DNA of 64,000 bases from Alnus glutinosa (GCF_958979055.1 NC_084886.1:50737654-50801653); one strand, 5' to 3'; numbered from the stretch's first letter, positions 1 to 13,391 are shown. Notes: a model not told the origin generated them from the sequence alone. A program made the numbers and translations.

Positions 1-160
1 CCTTAAGAAATGAAGAGGAAGAAAAAAGAAAAAAAAAAAAAAAGAAGAAGAAGAAGGTAGATATATATATATATACTTCTCAATGAACTTGGACCTTAAG
101 AAATGAAGAGGAAGAAAAAAGAAAAAAAAAAGAAGAAGAAGGTATATATATATATATATA
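1..160. repeat. Tandem duplication of a purine-rich/(TA)n segment
   Basis: A unit of about 93 bp beginning CCTTAAGAAATGAAGAGG occurs at 1 and again at 94. Each copy is A/GA-rich and followed by a (TA)n run. It is a simple local duplication at the window edge with no coding content. Confidence 0.8.
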
Positions 161-481
161 TATATATTGATTATTGATCAAATCAATTAAACTTCGTGAA
201 CTACTTTTCTATAGATAATATCAAGATGGAGGATGGAGTGTCTAATCAAATTATGAGATGAAAAGTTTATGTGATCAACGTAGTTGCATCTTAATTGCCA
301 TCACAATTTTCTATAATATTTTATGCAACATGCTTAACTAGTGTGATGGCCATATTATGTCAATATTTTTTTGGTAATTGATAGGAGTATATCTTATTAA
401 ACTAATCTCACCAATTTCCACAAATCTCACGCTTATGACAAGTCGAAACCCTAAAAAGGATAAGGAAAAGAAATATCGTTA

Positions 482-867
482 GAGCATTCCTAGCAGCTTC
501 CCTTCCCTTTCCTTTCATTTTCCCTAAATGTAGGGAATAAAACTATTTTTTTACTTCCCTATCAAAAAATACCCCACAGCAGCTTTCCTTCATTTTTCCC
601 TATATCATTAAAATATTATTTTGTTACTTTTACTTTAATTAAAAGTAAGAAAAGAAAGAGATAAAGTAAGAGAGAGATTATATTTTTAGAATAAACAATT
701 GAATGGGAGGTGAACAGTGCTTCCCAATGCATTGGGAAGCACTGTTCACTTCCTAGGGAACAGATAATTGTAGGGAAGCTGCTGTGGGATGGTTTTCTTG
801 ACTTTCTTAAAATTTTCCCTAAAATTTAGGGAACAGATCCCTTGTAGGGAAGCTGCTAGTAATGCTC
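482..867. mobile_element. PIF/Harbinger-like MITE, copy A (386 bp)
   Basis: The termini are inverted repeats: GAGCATTCCTAGCAGC on the left and the complement of GAGCATTACTAGCAGC on the right, continuing into matching CTTCCCT. The left flank is TTA (479-481); the right flank is TAG, so the 3-bp target duplication is imperfect here. It is clean in copies B (23662-24492) and D (50299-50668). Subterminal motifs (a Pu-rich CCCTA stretch, AATAAAACTA, AAAAATACCCCACA) are shared by all four copies. It has no coding capacity and is a Tourist-type non-autonomous element. The centre is a perfect palindrome. Confidence 0.8.
710..749. repeat. Perfect 40-bp palindrome inside MITE copy A
   Basis: The 20-bp half site at 710-729 is exactly self-complementary to 730-749, with no spacer and no mismatch. 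It lies in the middle of the MITE. If transcribed it would form a tight hairpin. Confidence 0.95.
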
Positions 868-1260
868 TAGAGAACAAAACTAAACCAAATAAAATCCTCT
901 TAATTTTAAGTAAAATTATGAAAAATTATTTGACGGTCCAAATTTTGTTTTGTTGAATATACATGGTGTTGTGTCATTTAAAATTTTTATATAAAGTACT
1001 AACAATATATCCAGTATGTGACAACAGATGAACTATTAGACCTATCAAATTTAATATCGATCATAAAATAATTATTCTTCATTTCGAGAATGTTAATCGG
1101 AACATAACCATGTAAGGCAATTGTTTTAGAACGTATAAACTAACATCTCAAAGATGATATAAGCCATGCTTAAATTTATGCAATCTTCGTGTTTGGACGA
1201 GACATGGGAGGCATAACACTAAAAAAAATAATTTTGTCTATTTTAGATGGGAAGAAGAAT
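868..1260. other. Intergenic, nothing recognised
   Basis: AT-rich spacer between MITE copy A and the retroelement starting at 1275. I see no gene, RNA or repeat structure beyond short A/T runs. Confidence 0.6.
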
Positions 1261-1274
1261 AATCATTTTATAAT

Positions 1275-2315
1275 GTAAGAACGGTAAGTACATGAGCTTC
1301 CAGCCTTTCGGCTAAACTCTCTCTTCTCTCTCCTGATTTCAACCTCACCTTGCCTTTCTGTCGACGAGGAGGAGGGGGTTCTTCCCATCCCCTCCTCCTT
1401 GGAGGAGCCTTTTGCTTCCTTGAAGGCCTTTTTGGTCTTCTTGGAGGATACTTCTGCTTTCTTGAAGGCTTTTCTAATCTTCTTTGAGGATTTTCCTGCT
1501 TCCTTGACGGCCTTACCAGGCGTTTTGGAAGCCATATCCACCTCTTTGGAGGTTTTATCTTTCAATAACAGCTACATCGGCTTCTCCTCCATCAACCATT
1601 CGTCGGAATCTGCTTCTCCCCTCCGTTCCCTTTGGCGGATCCGTCATTTTCTTGGAGTTTTTGGATTTAGGTTTTTCAAACTCAGATCTGTAAATTTTTG
1701 GACGCTCCACCCTCAGACGCGCCATTCCACCATGCTCCTCGGTTTTCTCCGCTTTCCACTGCCACCGATCCCGCCTCCATCCGGTCAGTGCGCAACGGTG
1801 CATGGCCCACACGCGCCCGCGAGTAGATCTTACTCGTTGGCGCGTGGGCCTTACGTGCTGACATGTTGTATGCCGTCCTCCTCCGTGCGAGCTCCTCTTC
1901 CGCCGATGCTGCTTTTGTTTTGTGGTTTTTTGTAATTTCTTTGTTATTTTTCTGTTGTTTTCTCTCACTTTTGTGAGTGTTTTGTTGTTTGTCTTTTGTG
2001 GTTTGGGTTGTTTTCGTTCTTCTGCAGCAGTTCCTCTCCGATCTTTGGCAATGTTTCCTCTGCAACAATTATTTCTCAGTGGTTGTTGTTTTAGTTGGTT
2101 GGGGCTTTTTGAGTCCTTTTGTCTTTTTAAACCGTCTTGTGTAGCCTCAGGACAGGCCCAACTCGTTTATAGTTCTTCTGAACTCATAGATGATCACTAG
2201 TGCCTACTGTTTCTTGTTTGTATTTGTGTTTTACCATCTTTTCCGATGAGGTTCGGTTGGTTTGAAGATCGACCCATTTCCCTTTCCCCATATTTGAATA
2301 GAAAAAAAAAAAAAA
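1275..2315 (+). mobile_element. Non-autonomous poly(A) retroelement, ~1.04 kb
   Basis: The element is bounded by an exact 14-bp direct repeat AATCATTTTATAAT (1261-1274 and 2316-2329) and ends in an A-run just before the right copy. This is the signature of target-primed reverse transcription. The interior is GC-richer than its flanks and encodes no recognisable protein. The Lys/Ser-rich minus-strand reading frame at 1263-1565 looks like a chance frame in a CTT-rich stretch. Style and GC-rich 5' hairpins resemble the elements at 3148-4203, 6513-7468 and 58360-59468, though similarity to them is weaker than among those three. Confidence 0.75.
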
Positions 2316-2329
2316 AATCATTTTATAAT

Positions 2330-3135
2330 TAAAACTTTATTTTACTACATTTAACGATATATATAATATCATATTATTTAAAATTTGAAATAAATTAACG
2401 TTAGTTATAAATACAATCATATATGACAAAATAAAATAATCATGACTAGTAAATTCTTGTCTAGCTTACGAGTGAAAAGCACTTTTGTATTAACACAATA
2501 ATGACATGCATTTAATAGATTTGTTGGAATGTTTGATTGGTGCTGATTCCGAAAACAGCCTGTTGCCACGTTAATGCACGGAGAAGGATCCTCTCCATAC
2601 CTCTGCAATTATAGTTGATGTCCACGTGTAGTGTTGACTTTTTTTTCCGCCTATTAAAATTCTATAATTTATGATTAATTTTAAAAAATTTATTTTAAAA
2701 ATAATTGTTTTAAGAATTGTTTGACATCGGCACCCAGGGGAAAAACCAAGATTTCCTACATGAAAAAGACTGAAGTATAAACGAGGGCTCAATTCTATTT
2801 TTGTTAAGGGCTAAATCTAATTTTTAAGCCTAAAAATACACACATAATTAAAATAAAATTTGAAAACCAAGGGAGTTCATGGCATCCCCTGGTCTATACA
2901 GAAAACCGATCCTCTTAATTTTAAATAAAATGAGAGAAGCTGGTTAATTCATTTAAGAAGGGTAAAATAATCATTTTATTTTTTAGACCATTTTACCTCT
3001 CTTGAATACACTAATTGAATTCTCTTCATTTCATTTTGAAATAGAAATGATCTTTCTCTGTCTATACCGGATCCGTCCTTACTGACACATCAGTTTTATA
3101 TAATAATTACAAAATAAAAATATAATTTTTAACAG
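2330..3135. other. Intergenic, nothing recognised
   Basis: AT-rich spacer between two retroelement insertions. The short reading frames here have no family features. Confidence 0.6.
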
Positions 3136-3147
3136 TGCTCTTAAATT

Positions 3148-4203
3148 TTTTTGAACAAATAGCATGTGCTATCATTAATTCTGCAAACAGCCCAGAGGCT
3201 TACAACTTGAAAGTAAGGAACAAGATCCCCGAACTCTCTAACCCAGAAGGATCTGACTTAATAAAATAGCTGCCTGAGCAGAAATACAAATTTTACAAGA
3301 ATTACACTTGAGTCTATCTTACAATAATGCTCACTCTCTAAAGAAAGAGGGCTGATCTAGTAATTAGCCAACAAACATTCCCATAAAATTTGATTCAAAC
3401 ACAAGCAGGCTGTGGCCGGAGAAAAACAAGATAATAACACAAACACAAAAAAGCATAAACAACCAAAAACTAGTTGCTGAAAATGGAGAAGGAGGCTAAA
3501 GGCGACGGACGGTGGTGCGTGAAGGACACGTGCCGTCACCAAAACCACACAGACGAAGATCCGACGCCGTAGAACCAGATGCCATCGTGCACGGCCTAAA
3601 AATACGGAGCAAGGCCCTCACGCGCGCCAATGAGCATAGAGCTCCCAGGCGCGTGGGCACCATGCGCCGATCATCGATGATCGACACGACTAGAGCTTGC
3701 GGCAGCAGGGGCGAAAAACCGCGGGGAATGCGGCTGGGGGGCGCGTGTCAATCAGAATTCGGCGGAGAAGTGTAGATCTGGCTTCCAAAATCAACGAAAA
3801 AAATGTGAAAAAACTTGCCAAAAATTATCCCATCGACGACACGTTGGATCGGTCACTCCCCCATAGAAGACATCTTGAGATGAACAATCCTGCCAAAACG
3901 AAAGATATAACAAAGAAAAACAAATAACAAGCTACCATAACCCAAAAAGGCTAGGTGAGGGTCAACCACCTCCGGATCTAGCCAGGGCGAACAAAAGCTC
4001 CACAACCCTAGAGGTCGGGAGTAAACTAACCCCACTGGACCAACTCAGAGGGAACAGAAAAAAACTTGACTCACGAGGAGGTAGTGGGAAATATCACCGG
4101 GAGAGGGTGGCCTCACTCCTCCCCCTCCCAATGAAAACCATGCTCGCAGGAGAGGGGCTCTATAGGAAAGAAGAGACAGACAATTCTCCCCTATGATATT
4201 GTT
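3148..4203 (-). mobile_element. Non-autonomous poly(A) retroelement, minus strand, ~1.06 kb
   Basis: It is flanked by the 12-bp direct repeat TGCTCTTAAATT (3136-3147 and 4204-4215), with a T-run at the left end, which is the poly(A) tail of a minus-strand insert. The 3' end on the minus strand matches the 3' end of the element at 6513-7468: GTCAGATCCTTCT, then TTGTAAGCCT or ATGTAAGCCT, then CACATGCTATT. This makes the two one family. No intact open reading frame with recognisable domains is seen. Confidence 0.82.
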
Positions 4204-4215
4204 TGCTCTTAAATT

Positions 4216-6495
4216 ATACATGACACACTATTTATTTCAATAAACATAAAAGGAGTTACTACTTAGTTAGAGAACCAAAAGTCCTTTTTATAGAAAAATG
4301 AGTGATGTCACAACCTTTTGCTGTTTTCGTTAGAGCTATGATAACAAAGGGGGTTAGAGTTGGAGGAGCGATGATGGTCCAATTGAAACAAGGAAAGCCA
4401 AATTTTCGCCTTTGTATGAGATCGAATCACTGTTTTTAATTGGGATTAATGATGATAACTTGTTAATTAATCGTGATTTGATGTATTGTGATGGTTGTGG
4501 CGGTGGTGGATAATGCTTTGCTTTTTAGGACCTAAAAGATGGAGCATTAATGGCCTTTTGGTACAATTTGTTGCAAGTAATAGGCCTACATCAAATAATG
4601 CTGCAATTGTTTGAATTTTTAAGTTTCCTCAATCAAATGGATGGCTCTTTGGACGATTAACAAGCTTCCTTTCTACTTTTACCCTGTTCCCTTTCCTTTT
4701 AATTATAATAATTAATACTTGACAAGAACAATAAAATGCTTTTGGGTTAAAAAAAAAAAAATGGAGGAAAAAACCCATAGTCACTACTAGTTTTACTACA
4801 AAACCTTAAACTTTCTATTTTAAATTATTAAAAGGACAAAGGAAAAAGATTTTAGTACCCTAACATTTTTTATTTTAAATTATCCACTTAGTTATGTCAG
4901 AAATAATTAATGGACTATAATTATTTAGAGATGTGCTCTCCTCATGTCCTTTTTTCATCATTTTACTTTTAAAAACTACAATTAAATATGCGGGGTCCAT
5001 ATAAAAAACCTACAGGTCCAACAATAATTTTTAAAAATAGAAGGACGAGAAATGATAATAGGAATAAATGAATCATTTTTCAATTTTTTTTTTTTTATAA
5101 AAAAACAATAATAATAATATGAAAATTCATAAAATTGAAAAAAGTTGCTAAACAGTAACAAATGTTGACATTAAATGTTGTGTCAACGTTACAAAAAAAG
5201 AAAAAAAAAAATAGTGAAAAATTTAGCCATAATACTTGCATCACTTTATTAAGTTGCTAAGATAACGGTCACACGTGTGAGCATGTGATTAGAGGGTATT
5301 AAATGTTTATAACTTTTGCTTTCAATCACATGCTGACACGTGTTAAAATTTGTAAAATAATTATATGTGTAGCATTGCTAGCTCGCACGCAATTGTTGAC
5401 AAGTGTAAAAAAATTGTAAAAGAATTCTATGCCTATCAATTTTTTCAATAGAAAAGCTAGTGATTGGTAGTGAGCAACCCTAAAAGGCCATTTGAACTGT
5501 GTAGGTTTCCTTTCAAGGAAACTCGAATGAATATTGAATGGCTGCTTAAATATTTTGAATCAGATTAATTTGTCAAACAATGTCAAAATCAGGATCAGGA
5601 TGGAATTCTTGGGATATCACACCCACCCACCACTGAGAAAATAAAATAAAAAAATAAAAAAAATCAATATCACGAGAATTGAGCAGGGTTCCCACCAGAA
5701 TTGAAGATGTAGTTGATATATATGTTATAAAGATCTTTGTCCATCATTCTTAACACATCGTTTGCACACTCCAAAATTGATCAATCAAAATTAATCTTTT
5801 GGAACATGCTTGTGTGCAACATAGTACATACAGGATGTCCAAACAATTATCAATGTTGGACCCCAACAGGTGAAGCTGGGCTGTCTCTGATTGAGAAATT
5901 TGAGGATAAAGTCAAAATGCCAGCCAAGCTCTACCGGAATTCATGCCTCTTTCACTTTGATCACACAATTTCACGTGCTAGAAAAACAAAAAAGCATTGG
6001 ATAGATGGGGTTGAAGGGGCATGAAAATTAAAGTTCAATGTGACATTTAAAGGCTCAATTGCATATATAAGCTTTTGGAGGCGGGATCGAGGACGAAAGG
6101 AAGAAAGAAGAAGAAGAAGAAAAGAGGAATTATGAGGTAAAATGGTAAATGCATTTTGAATCATTAATCATTTGCCTTGAACGCAATGATCGATGAGATA
6201 AAAACACTTTAAAGTGTTGAATTACCGGTTGTTTTAAAAGTTTAAACTTAAATAAATAAAAAAGAAAAAAAAGAAAAGACAAATTTAATTAATATTCTAA
6301 TACAAACGATGTATATGTAAGGGTGCAAATTCAATTTGCAGAACTGGTTCTCCTTTGTCCCATCTTTTGACCTACACCACTAAAAAAATCAAACTATTCA
6401 AGTTCAAGCACTAGACCTATATATATATATATTTCAATACTCATCAGTCTTTAGATCAGCCATTAAAAATAAAAGTTAATGAACATTATCACATC
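4216..6495. other. Intergenic, AT-rich
   Basis: No gene found. It contains poly(A) tracts near 4748 and 5195 and one short hairpin (5271-5343). The reading frame at 5737-6024 has no start context, homology or splice support and was not called. Confidence 0.6.
5271..5343. repeat. Inverted repeat with G-box (ACACGTGT) arms
   Basis: Arm 5271-5290 (ACACGTGTGAGCATGTGATT) is complementary to 5324-5343 with one mismatch, giving a 20-bp stem with a 33-nt loop. Each arm holds a CACGTG core. It could be a short MITE relic or a chance hairpin. Confidence 0.6.
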
Positions 6496-6512
6496 AGCTC
6501 AGTCGAATTGAG

Positions 6513-7468
6513 TGTGTCCCTTCGTCCAGAGAGAGAAGCTCTTATTTTCTTGAGAGAGGAAGTTCTTTTCTGGTTTGTTGTTCGCCAGGAAGGGAGGTTC
6601 TTCGCCTCCCTTCCCCGGTGGTGGTGCCTCCTAGCCTTCAAGGGCTATGGAGTTTTTTGTTCTTCCATGGTGTGTATCAATGGAGGTAGATTTCTCCTGG
6701 TCATTAAGGTTGTGGAGCTTTTGCTTCTCCGAGTCTTTATTGGGCTTTGGAGTTCGTGTTGGTTTTTTTTCTTCTTCTTCCCGTTTCTTTGACAGGAGAT
6801 TCATCTTGAGGCGCCCGGTGGGGAGATATTTTTATCGTTCGTGTCGCTGGTAAAACGTTTTCGGACTTTATTTGTTAAGCTAATTTTGATGTTATATCTA
6901 CGCTTATTCATCGGCTTCTGAGAGACACGCGCCACTCAGATGGGTCCACCGATGTTTTCTGGTTCTGCTGTTGATTGCTTCAGCCGTGTGGGTTATCGGT
7001 GACCAGCGCATGGCTGTCACGCGCCAGGGAAGTCTTCTCTTTGAGCTGCGTATGACGGTCATGCTCGGCTTCTTTTCAGTTTTCGCCGTGCAAAGGTGGC
7101 GCCCGGACCCAGGGTGGCCAATCTATTGTTTGGTAGCTCCGAGGGCGATGACAATGCCCCTTCCAACGACTTGGGTTGATTTTTCTGTTAGATGTGTTTG
7201 TGTATTCCTTAGTTTCTAGGTACAGTATGCTTATGTATAACTCATATTTTATTGGAATTTTCATTGTAATGGGGCTTGATTGTAATTTTAGTAAAATTTA
7301 GGATTCTGCATAGACAGCTGTTTTTTAAGTCAGATCCTTCTAGCTTAAGAGTGTGGAGAGTCTGTCCCTTATTTCTCAAGATGTAAGCCTTTGGGCTTTT
7401 AGAATTTATAATATCACATGCTATTAGTTAAAAAAAAAAAAGAAAAAAAAAAAAAAGAAAGAAGAAGA
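6513..7468 (+). mobile_element. Non-autonomous poly(A) retroelement, ~0.96 kb
   Basis: An exact 17-bp target duplication AGCTCAGTCGAATTGAG lies at 6496-6512 and 7469-7485. A long A-rich tail fills about 7430-7468. The 5' region resembles the element at 58360-59468: GGGAGG, TTC, CTCCC, then GGTGGTGG and CTCCTAG. The 3' region matches the minus-strand element at 3148-4203. No transposition protein is encoded, so mobilisation must have been by a LINE in trans. Confidence 0.88.
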
Positions 7469-7485
7469 AGCTCAGTCGAATTGAG

Positions 7486-10400
7486 CTATAAATTGTAAAG
7501 CTCTTTACATCTTCATTGTCTATTTCTTTAGGTCTAGGATCAAGAATAGGAAGAATCCTTTCTTGTAACTTTTTTTTTAAAAAAAAGTAAAAAGAAAGAA
7601 GAATAAGTATTTACCGCCGAATAAAAAGAAGGTGAAAAAACACAGAAAGTGGTAGATGGAATGGAAGACATGGCGAAGGGTGTGACCACTGAGCCCTTTG
7701 ATAGAAACATAATGGCTTTGGAGGACGGGGGCTCGTCCTTTCATTTTCCTGTATACAAGTCACTTTAACATTCATAACAACCACCATTGACGACTTTATA
7801 TCATACTATTAAAGCTTCTGAAAATCTATTTGGATTGCCATTTATGGGATCGAATAAAATATAATAAAAATAAATGTTGACTTATCCCTATCTTCATGAG
7901 ATTATGTCGAGATCCTCAGGTGCACATACATAATTCAATCTCTCTATATATATACATATATTAACCTAAATTATCTAAAGGAAGCATACAATTAAATTAT
8001 ATAATTAGTAATCACTGGTTGTGTGAAGCAGACTTTTCTAGCTCGAAATATAATAATACATCTGTATTGACTGACCAACAGTTTCCATGGTGATATATAT
8101 TTTATTATTTTGAATTGACTAACTAAGGGTATTACCCTTTTTACTATAAAATCTTTACAAATTTGACAAATACAATTTATAATTGACAAAAATGATGAAA
8201 ATTGCTTAGGCTATTATAACTTTTGTTACAATTTCCTTATAAATAATGTGGCAATTTATAATTGATAAAATAATTAAAAATGTATAGTTGACAAGTCAGT
8301 CACTAATTAATTATTTTGAAACAGTTGTTTCAGTTTGTAAGAGAGTGTGTTGTAAGAACTATAGTGCCAACAGTAATACTCTGAAATGATAGAGGATTTT
8401 TATTCTTCACTCTTCACCAGCCGACTTAATCACAGTAAACTAGTTGATTTAAATCATGTCTGGTTCATGTCAACCCATAATAATTAGGGTCGACTTGCAT
8501 ATTGGTTTCATTGTCAGATGGCTAGCTTGGAGTTTTACTGGGGATGAGCCGGCTTGGGCTGAGAGAAGCCCGCTTCTAATGGGTTTATCGTGTGGTACAT
8601 CCATCAAGTATAGAAACACCCGTTATGGATTGCCACGTCAAATTTGTAAAAAAGTTGTATAGTAACATTTGCTAATTGAAAAAAAAAAATGCTAATTATA
8701 TATCTCTGTTCTCTTTGTTTGGCCATAAAATTTTCTAACTAGATTAGGTACTGATATATGGTATTATTATAATGAAATCTAGATCATGGAATCTTCCCTT
8801 GCGCATGTAGTGGTGACATCAACATCAAGTCATATATATATAGTACGTTAAATTTGTCCTACTGCCTTCATAATTAAAATCAAATCTTCCTGTAATAATA
8901 AATGGGTATTATCTTAGAGATTAATTAATTTGTTAACAAATCATGTGATTGACTTGCGATTTTGGGCCTTTATATATATATATGTCCCCTACCACCATGA
9001 AAGGGGTCACGTGCCTATAATTAATTTCATTTTTCACTTGCCCATTCTTTCAAACCTGTGGCCCCTCTCCATTTCACTCATTCCAATTTGGTCAAACCGC
9101 TCCCTTCCAATTACCAAAACAATAAAGACCAAAAAAAGCATGTCCAATTCCTTCTTGAAGCACACAATTTGTTTATACCCGTTAAATAAATTATAAAATC
9201 CAATTAAGAGATATTACTACCAATGAGAGAAAAAAAGAAAATAATTAATATATAAAAACTAATTAAAAATACTTCAAGCAAAAGAAATTCAAAGTGTTTG
9301 GGGTGAGACAGAAATGCAACTTCCATCAAAGGGTAAAACGTAAGAAAACCGTTCCAAGTTTCATTCCTTTTTTATTTTATCAAAGTTTAATTCTTTTCTT
9401 TTAATCTCATGTCTTATGCTTTAGAATTGATGTAGCCACATCTCTTTCTCCATATTTCTTAGTTAATTACTAACGAAAGTGTAATGCACAATAATCATGT
9501 TAGTGCAATTGACCGCACACCAATGGATCAGTTAAAAGGTGCCTACAAAATGGACAAAGTGATTGAAGAAGCTTGTTGGATGTGTTGATAGGAGACACTT
9601 ATGATGCCTAAGTGAGTAAACGACTTAGGATAAGTAAGAAAAAAACAACGCATACGGGTAATTGAGGAATTAATCAAAAATACATTCGACAATGGTTACT
9701 TTTATAGTGGTGGAAGATTTTATTTGTATAACCATATGGCCACGTGGCATCCATCGGTTGGGCGACACCTTGACAGTAAAGAATTCCTACAACATGCATG
9801 GGAGTGAGTAGTGGGCAAGCAACAAATATTACCCTTTTGAAGATAATTGTTAGCTGTTACAGTGACGTGACAGGAATAGGGATTCCCTATTGTGCTATTT
9901 CATGCGCCTAAAGTGTTCCTTCCAAATGTCATTCGTGGAACCGGATGAACTAATAATTTTGAACAATTTTCTCGAACATACCCATCCTGATCCGAGGGTC
10001 GCTTGGGCCCTCGGTAAATGGATCCATCGATTCACACTGTCTACTACTCAATGAGCACATGACACCTTACTTGAGAGAGAAATTTACACAGGTATAACAT
10101 TAACATTATTATCTCTTAAATCTAAAATAATTCTAAGAAAAATAAAATATATATATATTAAAAAAAGCTACAAAACTTTTGCTATAAAAAAAATTGACGG
10201 TGGAAAGTTAGAAACCCCCTGCGGAGGGTTTCGAGTCGCGAGTCAAATTTTTTTTTTTTTTTTTTTTTAACAAAAGTAGACTTTGTTTATTAGTCAATCT
10301 CAATCACACGCTTGGATTCGACAGATGGAATCGTAAACGTGGCAGAAAAGAGGCCAAAAGAGGCTCTTTTCAGTACGGAGGCGAAAAGTCGCGAGCCAAA

Positions 10401-11481
10401 AACACAAGTGAAGGTGTAGGCGCTGTACAGTCTCTACACATCGCTTTTCTTCCTTCTTAAGCCAAAGTGAAAGCAAAAATTCCAACTCAAAATCGATCTG
10501 GGCATCTATTTTCTTGGTAGCCAATCAGAGTGGTGGAACGTGGCCATGATGTGCTTGTAAACCAACAACGGCAACTCTAACGTTTAATTATTACAGAAGC
10601 AATTTCTGAGTAGCTTCCTTGCCTTGGGCCACCTTTTTTTATTATTATTATTTTTTTTTATGTGCATACAAATTCTAAATTATTTTATCAATTATTCTCC
10701 ATAATTTTATTTTTCTGAGATGGTTGAAAAGTAACATTATTCGCTTCATAATATTCTATTTTAATATGATGATAAATTATTAATTTATGTATTTTGTAAT
10801 GTTCTGATCGAAAATGACTAGCTACCTAATTGAGCAATATTTACTTAGATGAAATGTTTCTTAATTTCATTATAATCTATTTGTCTTCCTGTACTAATAT
10901 CAGAGAGTGAAGGTATTTGTTTTCTTATATATATATATATATATATATAAAATAAAAATTGCCATTTTCTCTTTGATAGTGACAAATCCTTACAACCCAT
11001 TTGCCAAGCCATCAAGATGCTTGAACTGGCCGGGCCAGAATCGACGATGACAATTCATTGATTATATTGTATGGATATGTAGTAGAATCGTACCATTTTG
11101 GGAGCAATGGCAAAGGGTAATTAACTTTTAGAATAATTATATTTAGTAGAATCACAATTCAAAATATAAATATATATATTAATATGTAGTAAATTCATGT
11201 ATAATTCGATAACGTGTCAATAGAAATTAGCTTTCAAATTTTGAGTTTTTTCTTTTTCTTTTTTTGTTAGTAGCCTTAATTTAATGGTTGATTTTTACTT
11301 TTATATTATTTATTTGTATGACAATTAGACATGAATCTGCTAAATAGCTTTACTCTAACTTTTATAGAGATGCCGAATAAGCATTTTTAGTAATGCAAAT
11401 AGTAAAAGGCCGAAAAAAAAAAAGAAAAAAGAAAAAAAAAACTAGTATTTACTTTATAATGCAGCTAAGTGTGTGTGTGTA

Positions 11482-11485
<4 letters not shown>
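7486..11485. other. Intergenic, nothing recognised
   Basis: Four kilobases of AT-rich spacer with several (TA)n runs and a poly(T) run at ~10247-10267. The minus-strand frame at 10300-10524 has no recognised domain and no splice partner. Confidence 0.6.
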
Positions 11486-11521
<36 letters not shown>

Positions 11522-11820
11522 CCTTGACTGGGTCTGGGCTACAGAGGCTCACCCCTCCTGCCACCTTATCATACTATTCATATATTTCCAATAATGAATC
11601 AATTGACATCCATAATGCTGGTAAAAGGAATGTGGCACTATCTGACACTCAATAATAAGCGTAGGAGGCGGAGACCAGTGCCACTACCCTGTCGAAGATG
11701 TACCCCACTGAAGGATACTAATCGAATCGAATGCCACGCCAAAACAGGGTTTGGCCCAATGGTTGAGCAACACATGACATAATTAAGCCATTCAAGGACA
11801 GGGGTCCTCCATATGTAAAG

Positions 11821-12118
11821 GAAAAGACAATAATTCGAGGTAGATTCATTCATCTTTCAATACATTCGTTATTCCGGCACCAAAAACCTTTTCCTTGGAG
11901 TTTTTCACTAACTCAAGTATTGGATGTATATGTAACGATGAATTTAATAATTTAATTAATATTATGTAAAGAAAATGACAACAATTCGAGGTAGATTCAT
12001 TCATCTTTCAATATATTCGTTACTTCAGCACCAAAAACCTTTTCCTTGGAGTTTTTTACCTACTAAGGATCGGATGAATATGAAATGATGAATTTAATCA
12101 TTTAATTAATATTATGTT
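11821..12118. repeat. Tandem duplication, ~150-bp unit
   Basis: Unit 1 at 11821-11970 and unit 2 at 11971-12118 share AATTCGAGGTAGATTCATTC, AAAAACCTTTTCCTTGGAG and the ending TTTAATTAATATTATGT, with scattered substitutions. Non-coding. Confidence 0.9.
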
Positions 12119-12706
12119 ATTCTTTTTTAATAAGTGAAGTTTAGCATGTAAATTTTTTAATTAAAATGAGAAGTGAATTACTAAAACATTGTTCAAACTC
12201 AAGACTTCTGTTATGATATTCTATCAAATCACTACTTGTTTATAAAAGCTTAAGCTAATAGTAAATGATGATAAATGATGCCAAACATATAAAATATTTA
12301 ATAGAAATGAAAAGTGAATTATAAAGACTATATTGAAACTCAGAATCTCAACTCTAATATAATATTAAATCACATTTTGTCTCAAAAATTTAAATCAATA
12401 ATAAAAAAAAATTAATAATTTAATTAATATCATAACACGACACATTCAACCAGTATGGTGCTAATTCCCAGCTTATTTTTATAGGCCTTCTTAACTTGAA
12501 GTTGGGCGTGAGGTTTATTGCTTTATCAATTATCATCATACTATATGCCAGAAGCTAAACTATTTTGGGATTACAACTCGTGTGCATTAGACATTAACAA
12601 AGAAAAATCAAAAAGTTAATTGTTTCATCTTTGTTCATCGTGGGTTGAAAATTAAATAAAAACATATTTTGGGTACGAATTCATGATTGGGCGAACGGAC
12701 ACAACA

Positions 12707-12707
<1 letters not shown>

Positions 12708-12747
<40 letters not shown>
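12708..12747. repeat. Poly(A) run of about 40 nt
   Basis: Uninterrupted A-run. No flanking target duplication or element body is evident, so it is annotated only as a homopolymer. Its length is likely assembly-uncertain. Confidence 0.9.
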
Positions 12748-12750
<3 letters not shown>

Positions 12751-13128
12751 TGAAGTGAGTTTGATTACGGTGCACTTGATCTGACATGCAACAGCATGAC
12801 GTATTTCAATGTTGGACCGTTCTTTGTCCTTCACAGATTTTGAAACAAAAATAATCAACTCTGTCGGTGGATTTTCATTTTCAGCTGGGCCCCATGTTTT
12901 ATCTGAACACAGTTCAAACCTGGCATATGCACATGGATGATCAGAAAATCGTCATCTCCTAGGCCTGGATGCTGACATGGCACGATCTTAGTGGGCTATT
13001 CAATCTCCAGTATTCCAACCAAGTCAAATTCTACCAGCAATGTGTTTCCTGATCTCCTCCTCCAAGCTTCTGCACTTTGGTACTTTTAAACAGTTATTTT
13101 ACTGACGTTATAACTTATATATATATAT

Positions 13129-13231
13129 AGGTTTAAAAATTGGGCTTTATTTCTGTGAAAAATAAATTTGACCCCTAGTTTAGTCTTTGACCCCCAGGAT
13201 GAAAAATGTGTTTATTGAAAATGGAATTGTT
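13129..13231. repeat. Left copy of ~103-bp direct repeat flanking a LINE
   Basis: This segment matches 15223-15325 over 103 bp with four substitutions. It directly abuts the poly(T) end of the minus-strand LINE at 13232, so it sits where a target-site duplication should be. Confidence 0.9.
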
Positions 13232-13391
13232 TTTTTCTTTTTCTTTTTAAGAGAAAGAAAAGAGAACAAATTAAGGAACTAAAAAAAAAAGGAGGAAGCC
13301 TTTCCAAAACAGGCAGGAGAGGGTCTGGACAAGAAATGAAGAGCGAGAATGCAGCCAGAATGAAATATAGTTGTGGCCCAATTTGTCACAT

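Noticed and set aside
1263..1565. Lys-rich histone-like minus-strand ORF
   Set aside because: Lies inside a poly(A) retroelement in CTT-rich sequence; repeated KK/SK pattern comes from low-complexity DNA, with no histone fold signature.
5737..6024. 95-codon plus-strand ORF
   Set aside because: No family resemblance, no codon-use contrast with the spacer and no splice or promoter signals.
10300..10524. 75-codon minus-strand ORF starting MATKKIDAQIDF
   Set aside because: No recognised family, no splice partner and no promoter or poly(A) context.
11750..11790. SINE-like A box (TGGCCCAATGGTTGAGC)
   Set aside because: No B box at the expected distance and no A-tail or target duplication.
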